Assembly (NCBI RefSeq): GCF_025562715.2
Contig: NZ_JAPFCC010000001.1
Span: 5,418,001-5,482,000, forward strand
Length of the DNA: 64,000 bases
Source of the DNA: Endozoicomonas gorgoniicola
GTDB taxonomy: Bacteria; Pseudomonadota; Gammaproteobacteria; Pseudomonadales; Endozoicomonadaceae
Direction of reading: 5' to 3'
Numbering within the stretch: position 1 is the first letter of the stretch; every line of letters starts with the position of its first letter. The notes under the pieces were generated by a model. That model had not been told where the DNA came from and did no database searches. It saw only the letters and a program-made list of their open reading frames with translations. Shown in pieces: positions 1 through 7,954 of the stretch. The translations under genes were made by a program, and so were the position numbers.

Positions 1-275
1 CTCAGTCGGCAGAAGAAGCGCAGGATGCGCTGACAGAGGTAAAAGCAGCAGCGAAAAGGTCACGTTTCCCCCTGAACGCAGACAAAGAAGAAGGACCCGC
101 AGAGCAAATTACAGCATTCAACATCAAGCTTTCTTTCTCTTCCCTTACCCTGAGCGAAGAACGGTTGAGTCAGTTCCTGAAGGCTTACCGTGAGTCCGAT
201 AGCCAGCGTAAAAAGGAAGGTATTCTTGGGTACATCGAGTCTGTGAACTCAGGGCAAAGTGCATATTTTCTTTGA
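1..275 (+). CDS. 3' end of an unknown protein (truncated by window edge)
   Basis: An open frame enters from the left edge (first full codon at position 3) and ends at TGA 273-275, giving about 90 residues of a C-terminus. The visible part is hydrophilic and charged, with an Ala/Glu/Lys-rich stretch followed by a mixed region ending SGQSAYFL. There is no membrane segment and no motif I recognise. No start codon is visible inside the window, so the length and function are unknown. It precedes other unrecognised genes on the same strand, which suggests an accessory segment. Confidence 0.55.
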   Translation, partial: QSAEEAQDALTEVKAAAKRSRFPLNADKEEGPAEQITAFNIKLSFSSLTLSEERLSQFLKAYRESDSQRKKEGILGYIESVNSGQSAYFL

Positions 276-451
276 AAGAGAAACTGTCATGGCTGAAAGC
301 CGATGCACCGGCAGGCAGAGGCAGTAAACTTTGAGCAAAGCACAGCCATCAATGGTACTACCATGTCCATTTTGTCAGGTTCTTCCAACGGCTAGAGATT
401 TCGTTTCAAAAAGGTATCATAAGGGCCAAATCTATACGACAGAGGTTATTT

Positions 452-913
452 ATGACCTGCGATCCACACTGGACAAGCTATATCTCGGCATTTCTCGTGC
501 CTCTTGTCGCATGTATTGCGGCATTTATTGCATTTAGACAGTGGAGAACAGCTCAAAATAAATTAAAACTTGACCTCTTTGAAAAACGATTAAGCATATA
601 TCACTCGACTACAGCTTTTATCAGCTCTGTTATGACTTCAGGAAAAGCATCTGATGATGAAATTCGAAAATTTATGATAGGAACCAGAGAGGCTAAATGG
701 CTTCTATCTAAGGAAATTGCCTTATATTTAGATGAGCAAATCTATAATAAAGCCATAGACTTACAAACGCTTCATTCTATGTTGGAAGGGGAGCCAGTTG
801 GTGATGTAAGAACCAAAAATGTAACCGAACAAGCAGAAATAAAGAAGTGGCTTGCGGCTCAGTTTTCAGTTATTGATGAATATTTCAAACCCTATCTAAA
901 GATTAAGCACTGA
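452..913 (+). CDS. Small membrane-anchored protein of unknown function
   Basis: This 153-aa protein has one strong hydrophobic helix at about residues 8-28 (AFLVPLVACIAAFIAF). A basic, Lys-rich amphipathic region (RQWRTAQNKLKLDLFEKR) follows, then a soluble charged C-terminal domain. The layout fits a single-pass inner-membrane protein with a cytoplasmic C-terminal domain. The start at 452 follows a GAGG six bases upstream. Short proteins with this 'FRQWRTAQNKLKLDLFEKR' style are common in accessory regions of proteobacteria, but I know of no assigned function. No partner gene is evident. Confidence 0.6.
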   Translation: MTCDPHWTSYISAFLVPLVACIAAFIAFRQWRTAQNKLKLDLFEKRLSIYHSTTAFISSVMTSGKASDDEIRKFMIGTREAKWLLSKEIALYLDEQIYNKAIDLQTLHSMLEGEPVGDVRTKNVTEQAEIKKWLAAQFSVIDEYFKPYLKIKH

Positions 914-1002
914 ACCTAAAAGAGCCTACCGAGTGGCTGCGTCTGAAGGCGACGATAGAAGACAGAAGAACTCTGAAAACCGATTAAGGTCGAAAACTGA
1001 AA

Positions 1003-2148
1003 ATGACACATTCATGTACCCCGGATAATTCAATACTCGTATTTCCGCTTTTCTTTTTTCTGCCCGTCTCCACTTTTATAGAACTTTGGGGTGGTCCCAA
1101 AGGTACAGGTATGTTCCGGCTTTTGGAAAAAGAAACGGGCATAAAAATAGGCATTAGCGAGAAAACCCTTAGGAAGTATCTGGTTCCTCCTGTAACGAAG
1201 GAACCGTCGAATTCAGTCAAGACCAAGCTTGAACGCTGGACGCACCATCCAGGGCAACCCGGCTTCTTGAAACAGTATTTTAGTGATATTGAGTCTTTAA
1301 CTGCCAGCCGGACTGGTGAGCTTGAATGGAATGCATTAATCCATTCATTCAAAGTGGGGGCGGCGGGTCGGGTATACCCAAAAACACTGGAATATATCGA
1401 ACGCCTGCTGGATGAAGAGTCGGATTACTACCACAAAGCCAAGAGGCAAAGGCAAAATCTCAGGGAGTTTTTTAAAACGGTCTACACCGAACCATTTTTC
1501 ACTCGATACGGTTTGCCAGTTTCAGAATCCTTACTTACCGAAGCTATAGAGCAAGACCCAGAGCAACTTGCTTCCCACCTCAGTAAACAGCCAGACTTGA
1601 TACAAAGTCATCTACACGCCTGCATAAGCCTCCAAATGGATATTCTGGCTCATGCTGAAGTCGAGTGGTTTGAGGATAACCTTGATCAAATCCCTAAGAA
1701 AAACCACTTCCAAAGCCGACTGCTTTTCATTCTGCCCAAGCTTGAAGGGGATGAAGAAATATCACCCATCACTTTGTTTTTTCGTATGGTTCGTAATCAT
1801 CTGGGCTTTTCATCCTGGCGAGCTATGGCTGAGCACATGGAAATGGAAGGAGAATCTGACATTGAAAGCCGGCTGCGGAAGCTGATGGGATGGGTCAATG
1901 TAGAACAACACCCAAAGCATGAATCCGTATTTGGTTTTCTACAGCGTTTAGTCGAAACAAAGGGGGACTACATTTCTCTTTATTATGATAACCTATACCT
2001 TGCTGCAAGCTTTATGGATGGACTGCTCGAACTATTCAAGTCAGAAGTAGATCGCACTAAAATGTCTGCCTCCAAGCTCTTACAGGCATTTTCTTCATAC
2101 AATGAACATTTCAAACGTCATAAAACAGCAGTCATCAAAGGAGGATGA
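1003..2148 (+). CDS. Unknown 381-aa (or 345-aa) soluble protein
   Basis: A long open frame with normal codon use but no domain I recognise. The first 36 residues are hydrophobic and poorly supported. The ATG at 1111, preceded by AAAGG with 7-bp spacing, begins MFRLLEKETGIKIG and may be the true start. The segment after it (about residues 37-65, KETGIKIGISEKTLRKYL) resembles a helix-turn-helix-like N-terminus. That would fit a regulator or phage/plasmid-type protein, but this is only a guess. The remainder is mostly helical, with many Leu, Glu and Arg. It lies downstream of the 153-aa membrane protein and convergent with two microprotein genes. Confidence 0.55.
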   Translation: MTHSCTPDNSILVFPLFFFLPVSTFIELWGGPKGTGMFRLLEKETGIKIGISEKTLRKYLVPPVTKEPSNSVKTKLERWTHHPGQPGFLKQYFSDIESLTASRTGELEWNALIHSFKVGAAGRVYPKTLEYIERLLDEESDYYHKAKRQRQNLREFFKTVYTEPFFTRYGLPVSESLLTEAIEQDPEQLASHLSKQPDLIQSHLHACISLQMDILAHAEVEWFEDNLDQIPKKNHFQSRLLFILPKLEGDEEISPITLFFRMVRNHLGFSSWRAMAEHMEMEGESDIESRLRKLMGWVNVEQHPKHESVFGFLQRLVETKGDYISLYYDNLYLAASFMDGLLELFKSEVDRTKMSASKLLQAFSSYNEHFKRHKTAVIKGG

Positions 2149-2166
2149 CCGCTGTATGTCAGAGAG

Positions 2167-2319
2167 CTATTTCTGCTGATTAGGGTTCAATTGTTTACCT
2201 CTGTTGCCCTGAACATGGGCATGAGCCTTATTTTGTCCGGGCGTACCGGCATTGGCATTGCCCTGATTATTCCTGTGGTCATTCTGAGACTGTGTTCTTT
2301 GAGAGCGTTGTTTAGCCAT
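2167..2319 (-). CDS. Basic Asn/Gln-rich microprotein (50 aa)
   Basis: A short frame starting at ATG 2317-2319, preceded by CAGGAGA at good spacing, and ending in TAG at 2167. The product (MAKQRSQRTQSQNDHRNNQG...) is basic, almost without hydrophobic residues, and very rich in Asn, Gln, Gly and His, so it should be intrinsically disordered. It lies 41 bp downstream of another microprotein gene on the same strand, which is acidic, so the two are probably co-transcribed. The function is unknown. The Shine-Dalgarno sequence and tandem arrangement are the main evidence that it is translated. Confidence 0.5.
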   Translation of the reverse strand: MAKQRSQRTQSQNDHRNNQGNANAGTPGQNKAHAHVQGNRGKQLNPNQQK

Positions 2320-2360
2320 AATTGTATCTCCTGATTCCTGGTTTATGTCTGAAGAGGTTT

Positions 2361-2516
2361 TCAGTCTTCGTCTTCATCGTCTTCCAAATAGGAATCATTA
2401 TTAGGGTTGTGGGCGTCTGCCCAGTCATCCATGTCTGCATCGTTATTCGGATTATTGATATCAGACCAAAGATCGAGTTCTTCTTTACTCATATCATCTG
2501 TTTCTGGGCCACTCAT
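2361..2516 (-). CDS. Acidic microprotein with NPNND repeats (51 aa)
   Basis: Starts at ATG 2514-2516 with a near-ideal AAGGAGG seven bases upstream on the - strand. A longer reading from 2561 lacks this support. The product is strongly acidic (ends SYLEDDEDED) and contains two copies of a DxNNPNND / DAHNPNND element about 18 residues apart, separated by an acidic ADMDDWA segment. No membrane segment or signal peptide is seen. It is followed closely by a basic Asn/Gln-rich microprotein. An acidic/basic pair of disordered peptides suggests they may bind each other, but this is only inference. Confidence 0.6.
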   Translation of the reverse strand: MSGPETDDMSKEELDLWSDINNPNNDADMDDWADAHNPNNDSYLEDDEDED

Positions 2517-2878
2517 GATGTACCTCCTTATCAATGAATGGGAGCAATCAAGTGATTGCAACCAGAATATTACGACGCAGCCCCCAGAGAAAATAGTGAT
2601 ACGCCAAGGGAAAATTCAGCGAGCCAGAGCAAGCTTGCTATTCCACTTCCTTCTGGTCAGAACATGGCTTAAGCGTCAATCGTGAATATTATTTCTCTTA
2701 CTGAGAGGTCAAGGCCGTAGTGGCTCAACAGGGCGTGGAAACTAAATTTTCATCAACCTATTGGTAAGGCTAAATCATCAGGCCGATAAATATTGATATT
2801 GCAGTAAAAGACATTTTTTACTGGCTGATACAGTGCGTCACCAAAAGGGTGCAAAGGTGGGCGCAAGTTAGCAGATAC
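2517..2878. other. Intergenic region, no gene seen
   Basis: About 360 bp between the microprotein pair and the tRNA terminator. No convincing frame, repeat or RNA fold was found. It should hold the promoter for the microprotein genes reading leftward, but I could not pick out a clear -35/-10 pair. Confidence 0.4.
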
Positions 2879-2916
2879 AAAAAAGCCTGTAGTGCTTACT
2901 AACACTACAGGCTTTG
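2879..2916 (-). terminator. Intrinsic terminator of tRNA-Ile2
   Basis: On the - strand, a 13-bp stem (AAAGCCTGTAGTG pairing with CACTACAGGCTTT) closes an 7-nt loop and runs into a T-tract. It lies 8 bp beyond the tRNA CCA end, so it is the expected factor-independent terminator of that gene. Confidence 0.85.
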
Positions 2917-2923
2917 AAAACTA

Positions 2924-3000
2924 TGGTGGGCCCAGCAGGACTTGAACCTGCGACCAATCGATTATGAGTCGACTGCTCTAACCAACTGAGCTATGGGCCC
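2924..3000 (-). tRNA. ileX: tRNA-Ile2 (anticodon CAU, lysidine type)
   Basis: A full cloverleaf is readable on the - strand: acceptor GGGCCCA/TGGGCCC, D-arm GCTC...GAGC, anticodon stem GTCGA/TCGAT with loop CTCATAA, and a T-arm with GGTTCAAGTCC. The 3' CCA is encoded. The anticodon CAU could mean initiator Met, elongator Met or Ile2. The CGACTCATAATCG anticodon arm and the following TTGGTCGC match E. coli tRNA-Ile2 (ileX), not elongator Met (CATCACTCATAATGATG). The C34 would therefore be modified to lysidine by TilS and read AUA codons. Simple anticodon-based annotation would call it Met. Confidence 0.85.
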
Positions 3001-3102
3001 ACAGCGGTTGTGAATTATAAGCATATAAATGCCTCAACGCCAACCCTCTGATTTGACGTAACTTTATAAAAATTGATTGATTGGCCGAAAGCATAACTTA
3101 AG

Positions 3103-3831
3103 GTGGGACACTGGCGATATTCTCGGCTCATCATGCTAGCTCGTTTTATATTCAATTTTCTTATGGTCTGTACACTTTCACTGGCGCTTGCCAGTGAGTT
3201 TTATCTGAGCAAAAAACTGCTGGATAGTGTTCAGAAACATTATGGCGAAATGGCGGTCAGGCGTATGCACGCCTGGCAGGACCTGCTGGATAACAGCCGT
3301 AAGCTGCCAGAGAGGGAAAAGCTGGAAAAGGTAAATATCTTCTTTAACCGGCTGGAGTTTGTCACCGACCTGAAAAACTGGGGAAAAGATGATTTCTGGG
3401 CGACTCCGGTTGAGTTTCTTGCCATTGGTGGTGGCGACTGTGAGGACTTTTCCATTGCCAAATACTTTACCCTGCGGGAGCTGGGAGTCGCAGATGAGCG
3501 GTTGCGAATTACTTATGTCAAAGCGTTAAGAATCAATCAGTCGCACATGGTGCTGACGTATTACCCACAATCGGGGAAAGAGCCTCTGATTCTGGATAAT
3601 CTGGAAGGCAAAATCCTGCCTGCCAGTGAGCGCAAAGACCTTAAGCCAGTGTATAACTTTAATGGTGATGGTCTGTGGGTTGCCCGCCAGAGAGGTAAAG
3701 GTGTAAGGGTAGGAAAGGCTGACCGGATCAGCCTGTGGATGGAGTTGAGAGAGCGGTTCGGCGATGAGCTGAGCGAAAAAGAAAAGGTTGAGACCAGGCA
3801 GCCTGGACCAGCAACAGGAAAAAAACCATGA
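3103..3831 (+). CDS. lapG: LapG-type periplasmic cysteine protease (transglutaminase-like)
   Basis: This 242-aa bacterial transglutaminase-like cysteine proteinase has an N-terminal export signal (FIFNFLMVCTLSLALA). The catalytic triad is visible: Cys113 in GGGDCEDFS, His148 in SHMVL and Asp165 in LDNLEG. LapG proteases cut the N-terminal retention domain of large LapA-type surface adhesins in the periplasm, which releases the biofilm matrix. The gene overlaps the downstream lapD gene by 4 bp (ATGA), so the two are co-translated. The start is uncertain: GTG at 3103 is listed, but ATG at 3133 places the signal peptide nearer the N-terminus. No LapA-like adhesin is recognisable in this window. 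Confidence 0.88.
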   Translation: MGHWRYSRLIMLARFIFNFLMVCTLSLALASEFYLSKKLLDSVQKHYGEMAVRRMHAWQDLLDNSRKLPEREKLEKVNIFFNRLEFVTDLKNWGKDDFWATPVEFLAIGGGDCEDFSIAKYFTLRELGVADERLRITYVKALRINQSHMVLTYYPQSGKEPLILDNLEGKILPASERKDLKPVYNFNGDGLWVARQRGKGVRVGKADRISLWMELRERFGDELSEKEKVETRQPGPATGKKP

Positions 3832-5777
3832 CTTTACTCAGGGAACTGGCGTTATATCTGACAGTGCTGCTATTCCTGCTGTTTTCGGGCAGTTTTGTCA
3901 TGAACATCATTGACGCTCGCAGCTATTTCCAGGATCAGCTTGAATCCCATGCCCAGGATACGGCGACGTCTCTTGGGGTTGCCATTGCAACGACCGAGCC
4001 GGATAACACCGCCGCTATTGACTCCCTGGTGGATGCTGTTTTTGACCGGGGCTACTACCGGCTGATTCGGTTTATCGATCAGAACGGAAACCTTATTGTG
4101 AGCAGTCAGCATGAACTGCAACTGGAGGATGTACCCCAGTGGTTTGTTAACCTTGTTGACCTTAACGCCCCTCTGGTTGCGTCTGAGGTCAACCGGGGCT
4201 GGCTTCCTGCCGGGGTTATCTATATAGCAAGCCATCCCGGTTACGCCTATCGAAGCCTGTGGAATAAAACCCTGTACGGCGTATTTCTGTTTGGTTCCGG
4301 GTTGCTGCTGGCTATTCTGGGTTTGAACATTCTTCTGCGCATAGTGCTTCGCCCGTTGAAAAAACTTGAACAGCAGGCGGATGCTATTTGTCATCGATCC
4401 TTTGTTCAGCAGGAGGTGTTACCGAAAACCAGGGACCTGCGGCTTGTCGTTGAAGCGATGAATCGAATGGCTGGCAAACTGGAAGAGCAGTTTGCTGAAA
4501 AAATGGTGCTGACGGAGGAGTTGCGCAAGCGTTCTGTCAAAGATGCCCTGACCGGCATTCTGAACCGCCAGGCTTTTGATGACCGTATTGCCAATGTTCT
4601 GCAGGATGAGGAGCGTGGAGAGTTTGGTGGTGGTTTGTTAATGGTTCAGGTGTCTGGGCTGGATGGTTTTAATAAGAAGAACGGACGGAACGCAGCCGAC
4701 CTGCTGCTGGTTGATATTGCCCGTCGGATCAGCAAAACGGTTGAACCCTGGCCGGAAGCAACGGTTGGTCGTCGCAGTGGTACAGTGTTTTGTGTGTTTG
4801 TTCCTGCCTGTGATCTGGCGCAGAGCCGCCGGATCACTAAAGCCTGCTTCAGGGCAATGGCTTCACTGCCTTTCTTTCTCAGTGAAGAGGGGCATGACCG
4901 TTTGCATATTGCCATGGTCACCCGTTTAGGCAGAAGCAGTGCAGATGAAATGATAAAACAGGCAGACCAGTTGCTTCGCAGTCTCCAGCATCAGTCAGGA
5001 AGCAGCTGGGAAGTTAAACAGATAGATGATAGTAGTTATCAGTCCTACAACCACTGGAGTGAAGGTAATTGGCAGGAGTCGCTACAGCAGGTCCTGAAAG
5101 GGCAGCAGGTGGAGCTATTTTACCAGACGGCCTACGACATAAACCAGCAACCTGTTTTCAGGGAGGTGTTTGCCCGATTGCGGTTGTTAGGAGAGCTGGC
5201 TTCGGCTGAAGCTTTTTTGCCCATAGTGGAACGGTTTGACCTCCATGTTGACTTTGACAAAGTTGTGTTTGAGACGCTGATGCTGCATATGCAAAAAGAC
5301 GACAGCAATACCCGCTACTGTGTGAACCTTTCACCCCGTTCGTTACTGGATGAAGCTTTTTTCAGATGGTTGCTGGATACATTAAAAGCACTGCCTGACG
5401 TGACAGCAAGACTGATTCTGGAAGTGCCTGAGCGAACTGTGGTGATGGCGGGTAGCGAAATGCCGGTGCTTGTTAAACGGCTGGTGCAAACCGGCTGTCG
5501 CTTTTCCATCGATCATTTTGGAATTGTCAGCCGATCCATGACCAGCCTGCACGAGCTGGAGCTGGACTATATCAAGATAGATGGCAGCTTTGTGCGGGGG
5601 ATCAGCAACAACCAGGGGAATCAGTTCTATATTCGAACGCTGGCTATGCTGGCCAAAAGTCGCGACATTACATTGTTGGCACAGGGTGTCGAGCAGAAAG
5701 AAGATTGGCAGAAATTACACGAACTGGGTGTTCAGGGTGGACAGGGATATTATCTTGGACGCCCCCGGAGGCTTTGA
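3828..5777 (+). CDS. lapD: LapD-type c-di-GMP receptor (degenerate GGDEF-EAL membrane protein)
   Basis: This 649-aa protein has TM1 at about residues 5-27, a LapD/MoxY-type periplasmic domain, TM2 at about 150-172, a HAMP linker, a GGDEF domain (about 235-395) and an EAL domain (about 420-649). The GGDEF signature reads RRSGT (about residues 314-318) and the EAL signature is replaced by EVF (about 445), so both enzymatic sites look dead. That is the pattern of LapD, which binds c-di-GMP through its EAL fold and then sequesters LapG in the periplasm. The 4-bp overlap with lapG supports the pairing. Alternatively it could be another inactive composite receptor, but the periplasmic domain and the neighbour make LapD the best call. 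Confidence 0.9.
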   Translation: MTLLRELALYLTVLLFLLFSGSFVMNIIDARSYFQDQLESHAQDTATSLGVAIATTEPDNTAAIDSLVDAVFDRGYYRLIRFIDQNGNLIVSSQHELQLEDVPQWFVNLVDLNAPLVASEVNRGWLPAGVIYIASHPGYAYRSLWNKTLYGVFLFGSGLLLAILGLNILLRIVLRPLKKLEQQADAICHRSFVQQEVLPKTRDLRLVVEAMNRMAGKLEEQFAEKMVLTEELRKRSVKDALTGILNRQAFDDRIANVLQDEERGEFGGGLLMVQVSGLDGFNKKNGRNAADLLLVDIARRISKTVEPWPEATVGRRSGTVFCVFVPACDLAQSRRITKACFRAMASLPFFLSEEGHDRLHIAMVTRLGRSSADEMIKQADQLLRSLQHQSGSSWEVKQIDDSSYQSYNHWSEGNWQESLQQVLKGQQVELFYQTAYDINQQPVFREVFARLRLLGELASAEAFLPIVERFDLHVDFDKVVFETLMLHMQKDDSNTRYCVNLSPRSLLDEAFFRWLLDTLKALPDVTARLILEVPERTVVMAGSEMPVLVKRLVQTGCRFSIDHFGIVSRSMTSLHELELDYIKIDGSFVRGISNNQGNQFYIRTLAMLAKSRDITLLAQGVEQKEDWQKLHELGVQGGQGYYLGRPRRL

Positions 5778-5844
5778 AACACTCGCCCTCTTTGCGTGAA
5801 TAGAGGATAATGCGCCCTACGGCTGGATAGGTGGTGAGGACATT

Positions 5845-6942
5845 ATGGCTCTGGATGAGATCAAAGAGCGCATTTCTATAACAATGCTGAAAATAACAGA
5901 TAAGTTACGTAGTTGCAGTTTTTCAGGCACCTTCGCTAACTCACTGAATGGAATAAAGAAAAAAATCAGCGGCAAGGGAGCAGCAGGTATTCTGGCTGTC
6001 ATTGTCGTATTTTATTCTGCACTGGGTATTTACTGGAGTATTCCTCCCAAACCATTTTCTGTTCGTGAAAACGCAGAACTGCTTGCTCAGGCCAGTGGTG
6101 AGCAGGTGGTGACCGGTTACACCACAACCGCGACCTTGTATCGTCTGGCAGACACACTGCTGACCAAGCGTGGTGGCTATATCCGCAATGACATTATGCC
6201 GCCCGGTGTGTTTCTCGATAATATGCCGAACTGGGAATTGGGTGTACTGATACAGGTACGCGACATGGCCAGGGCTCTGCGCAAGGATATGAGCCGCTCC
6301 CAGTCTCAGTCCCGTGAAGACCCTGATCTTGCCATTGCTGAACCGCAGTTCAATTTTGATTCTAATAGCTGGATTCTGCCGTCCAGTGAAAAAGAGTACC
6401 AGCGAGGCATCGACAAGCTCGAAAACTACATGAACCGCTTGCCCAGCAAGGAAGACCCGGCACAGTTTTACGCCAGGGCTGATAACCTGACCCGCTGGCT
6501 GTCTGATGTTGAAACCCGTCTGGGCAGTCTTTCCCAGCGTTTAAGTGCCAGCGTTGGCAAGCCCCGACTGAATACGGATCTGGCGGGCGATGCTGCCGCC
6601 CAGCAGTCAACGGTTATGGACGATGTGGTGGATGTGAAAACTCCGTGGCATAAAATTGATGATATTTTCTTTGAAAGCCGTGGCACTGCCTATGCGTTGA
6701 TTCATCTGCTGAAGGCCGTGGAAATCGATTTTGCCGACGTACTGGAAAAGAAAAATGCTACCGTCAGCCTGCGCCAGATTATTCGTGAGCTGGAAGCCAC
6801 TCAGGATTGGGTCTGGAGTCCGGTCATTCTGAATGGCAGTGGTTTTGGAATTCTGGCTAACCACTCGCTGGTTATGGCTAATTATATTTCCCGTGCCAAT
6901 GCTGCAATCATCGACCTGCGTCGTTTGCTGGAACAGGGCTGA
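5845..6942 (+). CDS. DUF2333 family membrane protein
   Basis: A 365-aa protein with a short cytoplasmic N-terminus, one transmembrane helix at about residues 48-66 (ILAVIVVFYSALGIYWSI), and a large Gln/Arg/Asp-rich soluble part outside the membrane. The body matches what I know of the DUF2333 family, found in gammaproteobacteria, including TTTATLYRLADTLLTKRGGY, a DIMPPG motif and LARDMSR-like helices. The biochemical function is unknown. It starts at ATG 5845 after a GGTGAGGA sequence and is followed 16 bp later by an HD-domain gene on the same strand. Confidence 0.8.
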   Translation: MALDEIKERISITMLKITDKLRSCSFSGTFANSLNGIKKKISGKGAAGILAVIVVFYSALGIYWSIPPKPFSVRENAELLAQASGEQVVTGYTTTATLYRLADTLLTKRGGYIRNDIMPPGVFLDNMPNWELGVLIQVRDMARALRKDMSRSQSQSREDPDLAIAEPQFNFDSNSWILPSSEKEYQRGIDKLENYMNRLPSKEDPAQFYARADNLTRWLSDVETRLGSLSQRLSASVGKPRLNTDLAGDAAAQQSTVMDDVVDVKTPWHKIDDIFFESRGTAYALIHLLKAVEIDFADVLEKKNATVSLRQIIRELEATQDWVWSPVILNGSGFGILANHSLVMANYISRANAAIIDLRRLLEQG

Positions 6943-6958
6943 GCGGAGGAGGTGCCTT

Positions 6959-7552
6959 ATGTCTGCTGACAATCTGAAGCAGCAAATCGAGTTTATTAAA
7001 GAGCTGGATAAGCTCAAGTCGGTTTATCGCCAGACCATGGTGAAATCGGAAAACAGTCGGCAGGAAAACAGTGCTGAACACAGCTGGCACATTGCCATGA
7101 TGGCAACACTGCTGATGGATTATGCTCATAAACCGGTGGATATTCACCGTGTTGTCACCATGTTGCTGATTCACGATATCGTCGAAATTGATGCGGGTGA
7201 TGCGTTTGTTTTTGATGCTGAGCAGGTGGCTGGTCAGGAAGATAAAGAAATCAAGGCGGCTGAACGTCTGTTTGGACTGCTGCCAGACTGTCAGCGTGAC
7301 TACATTATGGAGCTATGGCAGGAGTTTGAAGCGCTGGAAACCGACGATGCCCGTTTTGCCAAAGGGATAGACTGTATGCAGCCGCTGCTGCTGAATATGG
7401 ACAACAATGGCGGCAGCTGGGCAAAACATTCCATCAGCCGCGCGCAGGTATTGAGGCGTAACCAGTACCTGGAAACACTGGCACCTGAACTTTGGGAATA
7501 TGCGTTAAGCCAGATTGACCTGGCGGTAGAAAAAGGTTGGCTGAAACCTTAG
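6959..7552 (+). CDS. HD-domain phosphohydrolase (YfbR/HDDC2-like 5'-deoxynucleotidase family)
   Basis: The start at ATG 6959 is chosen because GGAGGAGG lies just upstream. An earlier reading begins inside the preceding gene. The 197-aa product carries the HD metal-binding set: His41 (SAEHSWH), His72-Asp73 (LLIHDIVEID) and a later Asp in AKGIDCMQP. Proteins of this type hydrolyse phosphate from deoxynucleoside monophosphates in the cytoplasm, but the substrate here cannot be read from sequence. It is probably co-transcribed with the DUF2333 gene upstream and the SUI1-like gene 10 bp downstream. Confidence 0.85.
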   Translation: MSADNLKQQIEFIKELDKLKSVYRQTMVKSENSRQENSAEHSWHIAMMATLLMDYAHKPVDIHRVVTMLLIHDIVEIDAGDAFVFDAEQVAGQEDKEIKAAERLFGLLPDCQRDYIMELWQEFEALETDDARFAKGIDCMQPLLLNMDNNGGSWAKHSISRAQVLRRNQYLETLAPELWEYALSQIDLAVEKGWLKP

Positions 7553-7562
7553 GGATTTGAGT

Positions 7563-7880
7563 ATGAGTAACAGCAGACTGGTTTATTCAACCGACGTTGG
7601 TCGTGTAAAGGACGATAAGCCGGAGCCGGAAGCGGTCGGCGATGGTAACGTTCGTGTGCGTCCGGAAAAGAAAGGGCGTGGTGGCAAAACAGTGACCGTT
7701 ATCAGCGGTTTACCCCTGGCAGGCAATGACCTGAAAGCCTTTGCCAAAAAACTGAAAAAACGGGCGGGCGGTGGCGGTTCGGTGAAAGAGGGCAATATTG
7801 AGCTGCAAGGTGATCATGTGGACGTTATGGTGGATGTTCTGAAAAAGGAAGGTTATGACGCAAAACGTTCCGGGGGGTAA
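7563..7880 (+). CDS. yciH: SUI1/eIF1-family protein (YciH-like translation factor)
   Basis: This 105-aa protein has a basic, flexible N-terminus (VRVRPEKKGRGGKTVTVISGL) followed by the compact SUI1 alpha-beta fold. Landmarks are LKAFAKKLKKRAGGGGSVKEG, then GDHVDVMVDVLKKEGY and a basic C-terminus. YciH is the bacterial homologue of eIF1. It binds the ribosome and affects initiation fidelity, though its role in bacteria is only partly understood. ATG 7563 is preferred over TTG 7557. It ends the leftmost housekeeping block, and the coiled-coil array begins 75 bp later. Confidence 0.92.
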   Translation: MSNSRLVYSTDVGRVKDDKPEPEAVGDGNVRVRPEKKGRGGKTVTVISGLPLAGNDLKAFAKKLKKRAGGGGSVKEGNIELQGDHVDVMVDVLKKEGYDAKRSGG

Positions 7881-7921
7881 AATCCACTTTTACTGGAACT
7901 AAATTACGCCTGTCCATGTCT

Positions 7922-7944
7922 CTTAAATATTGAATTCATTTAAG
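7922..7944 (+). promoter_or_regulatory. Conserved leader hairpin of coiled-coil array, copy 1
   Basis: CTTAAAT and ATTTAAG form a perfect 7-bp inverted repeat directly before the Shine-Dalgarno AAGGG, which is 8 bp from ATG 7955. Nearly the same block precedes the A genes at 9169 and 12572, so it travels with the array. It could be an RNA hairpin that modulates translation or simply a conserved leader. Confidence 0.5.
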
Positions 7945-7954
7945 GGACTAAAAT

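Noticed and set aside
331..537. 68-aa frame overlapping the 153-aa membrane protein
   Set aside because: Starts at TTG without a ribosome-binding site and overlaps the better supported gene in another frame.
3828..5777. Active diguanylate cyclase or phosphodiesterase
   Set aside because: GGDEF reads RRSGT and EAL reads EVF, so catalysis is unlikely; a receptor role fits better.
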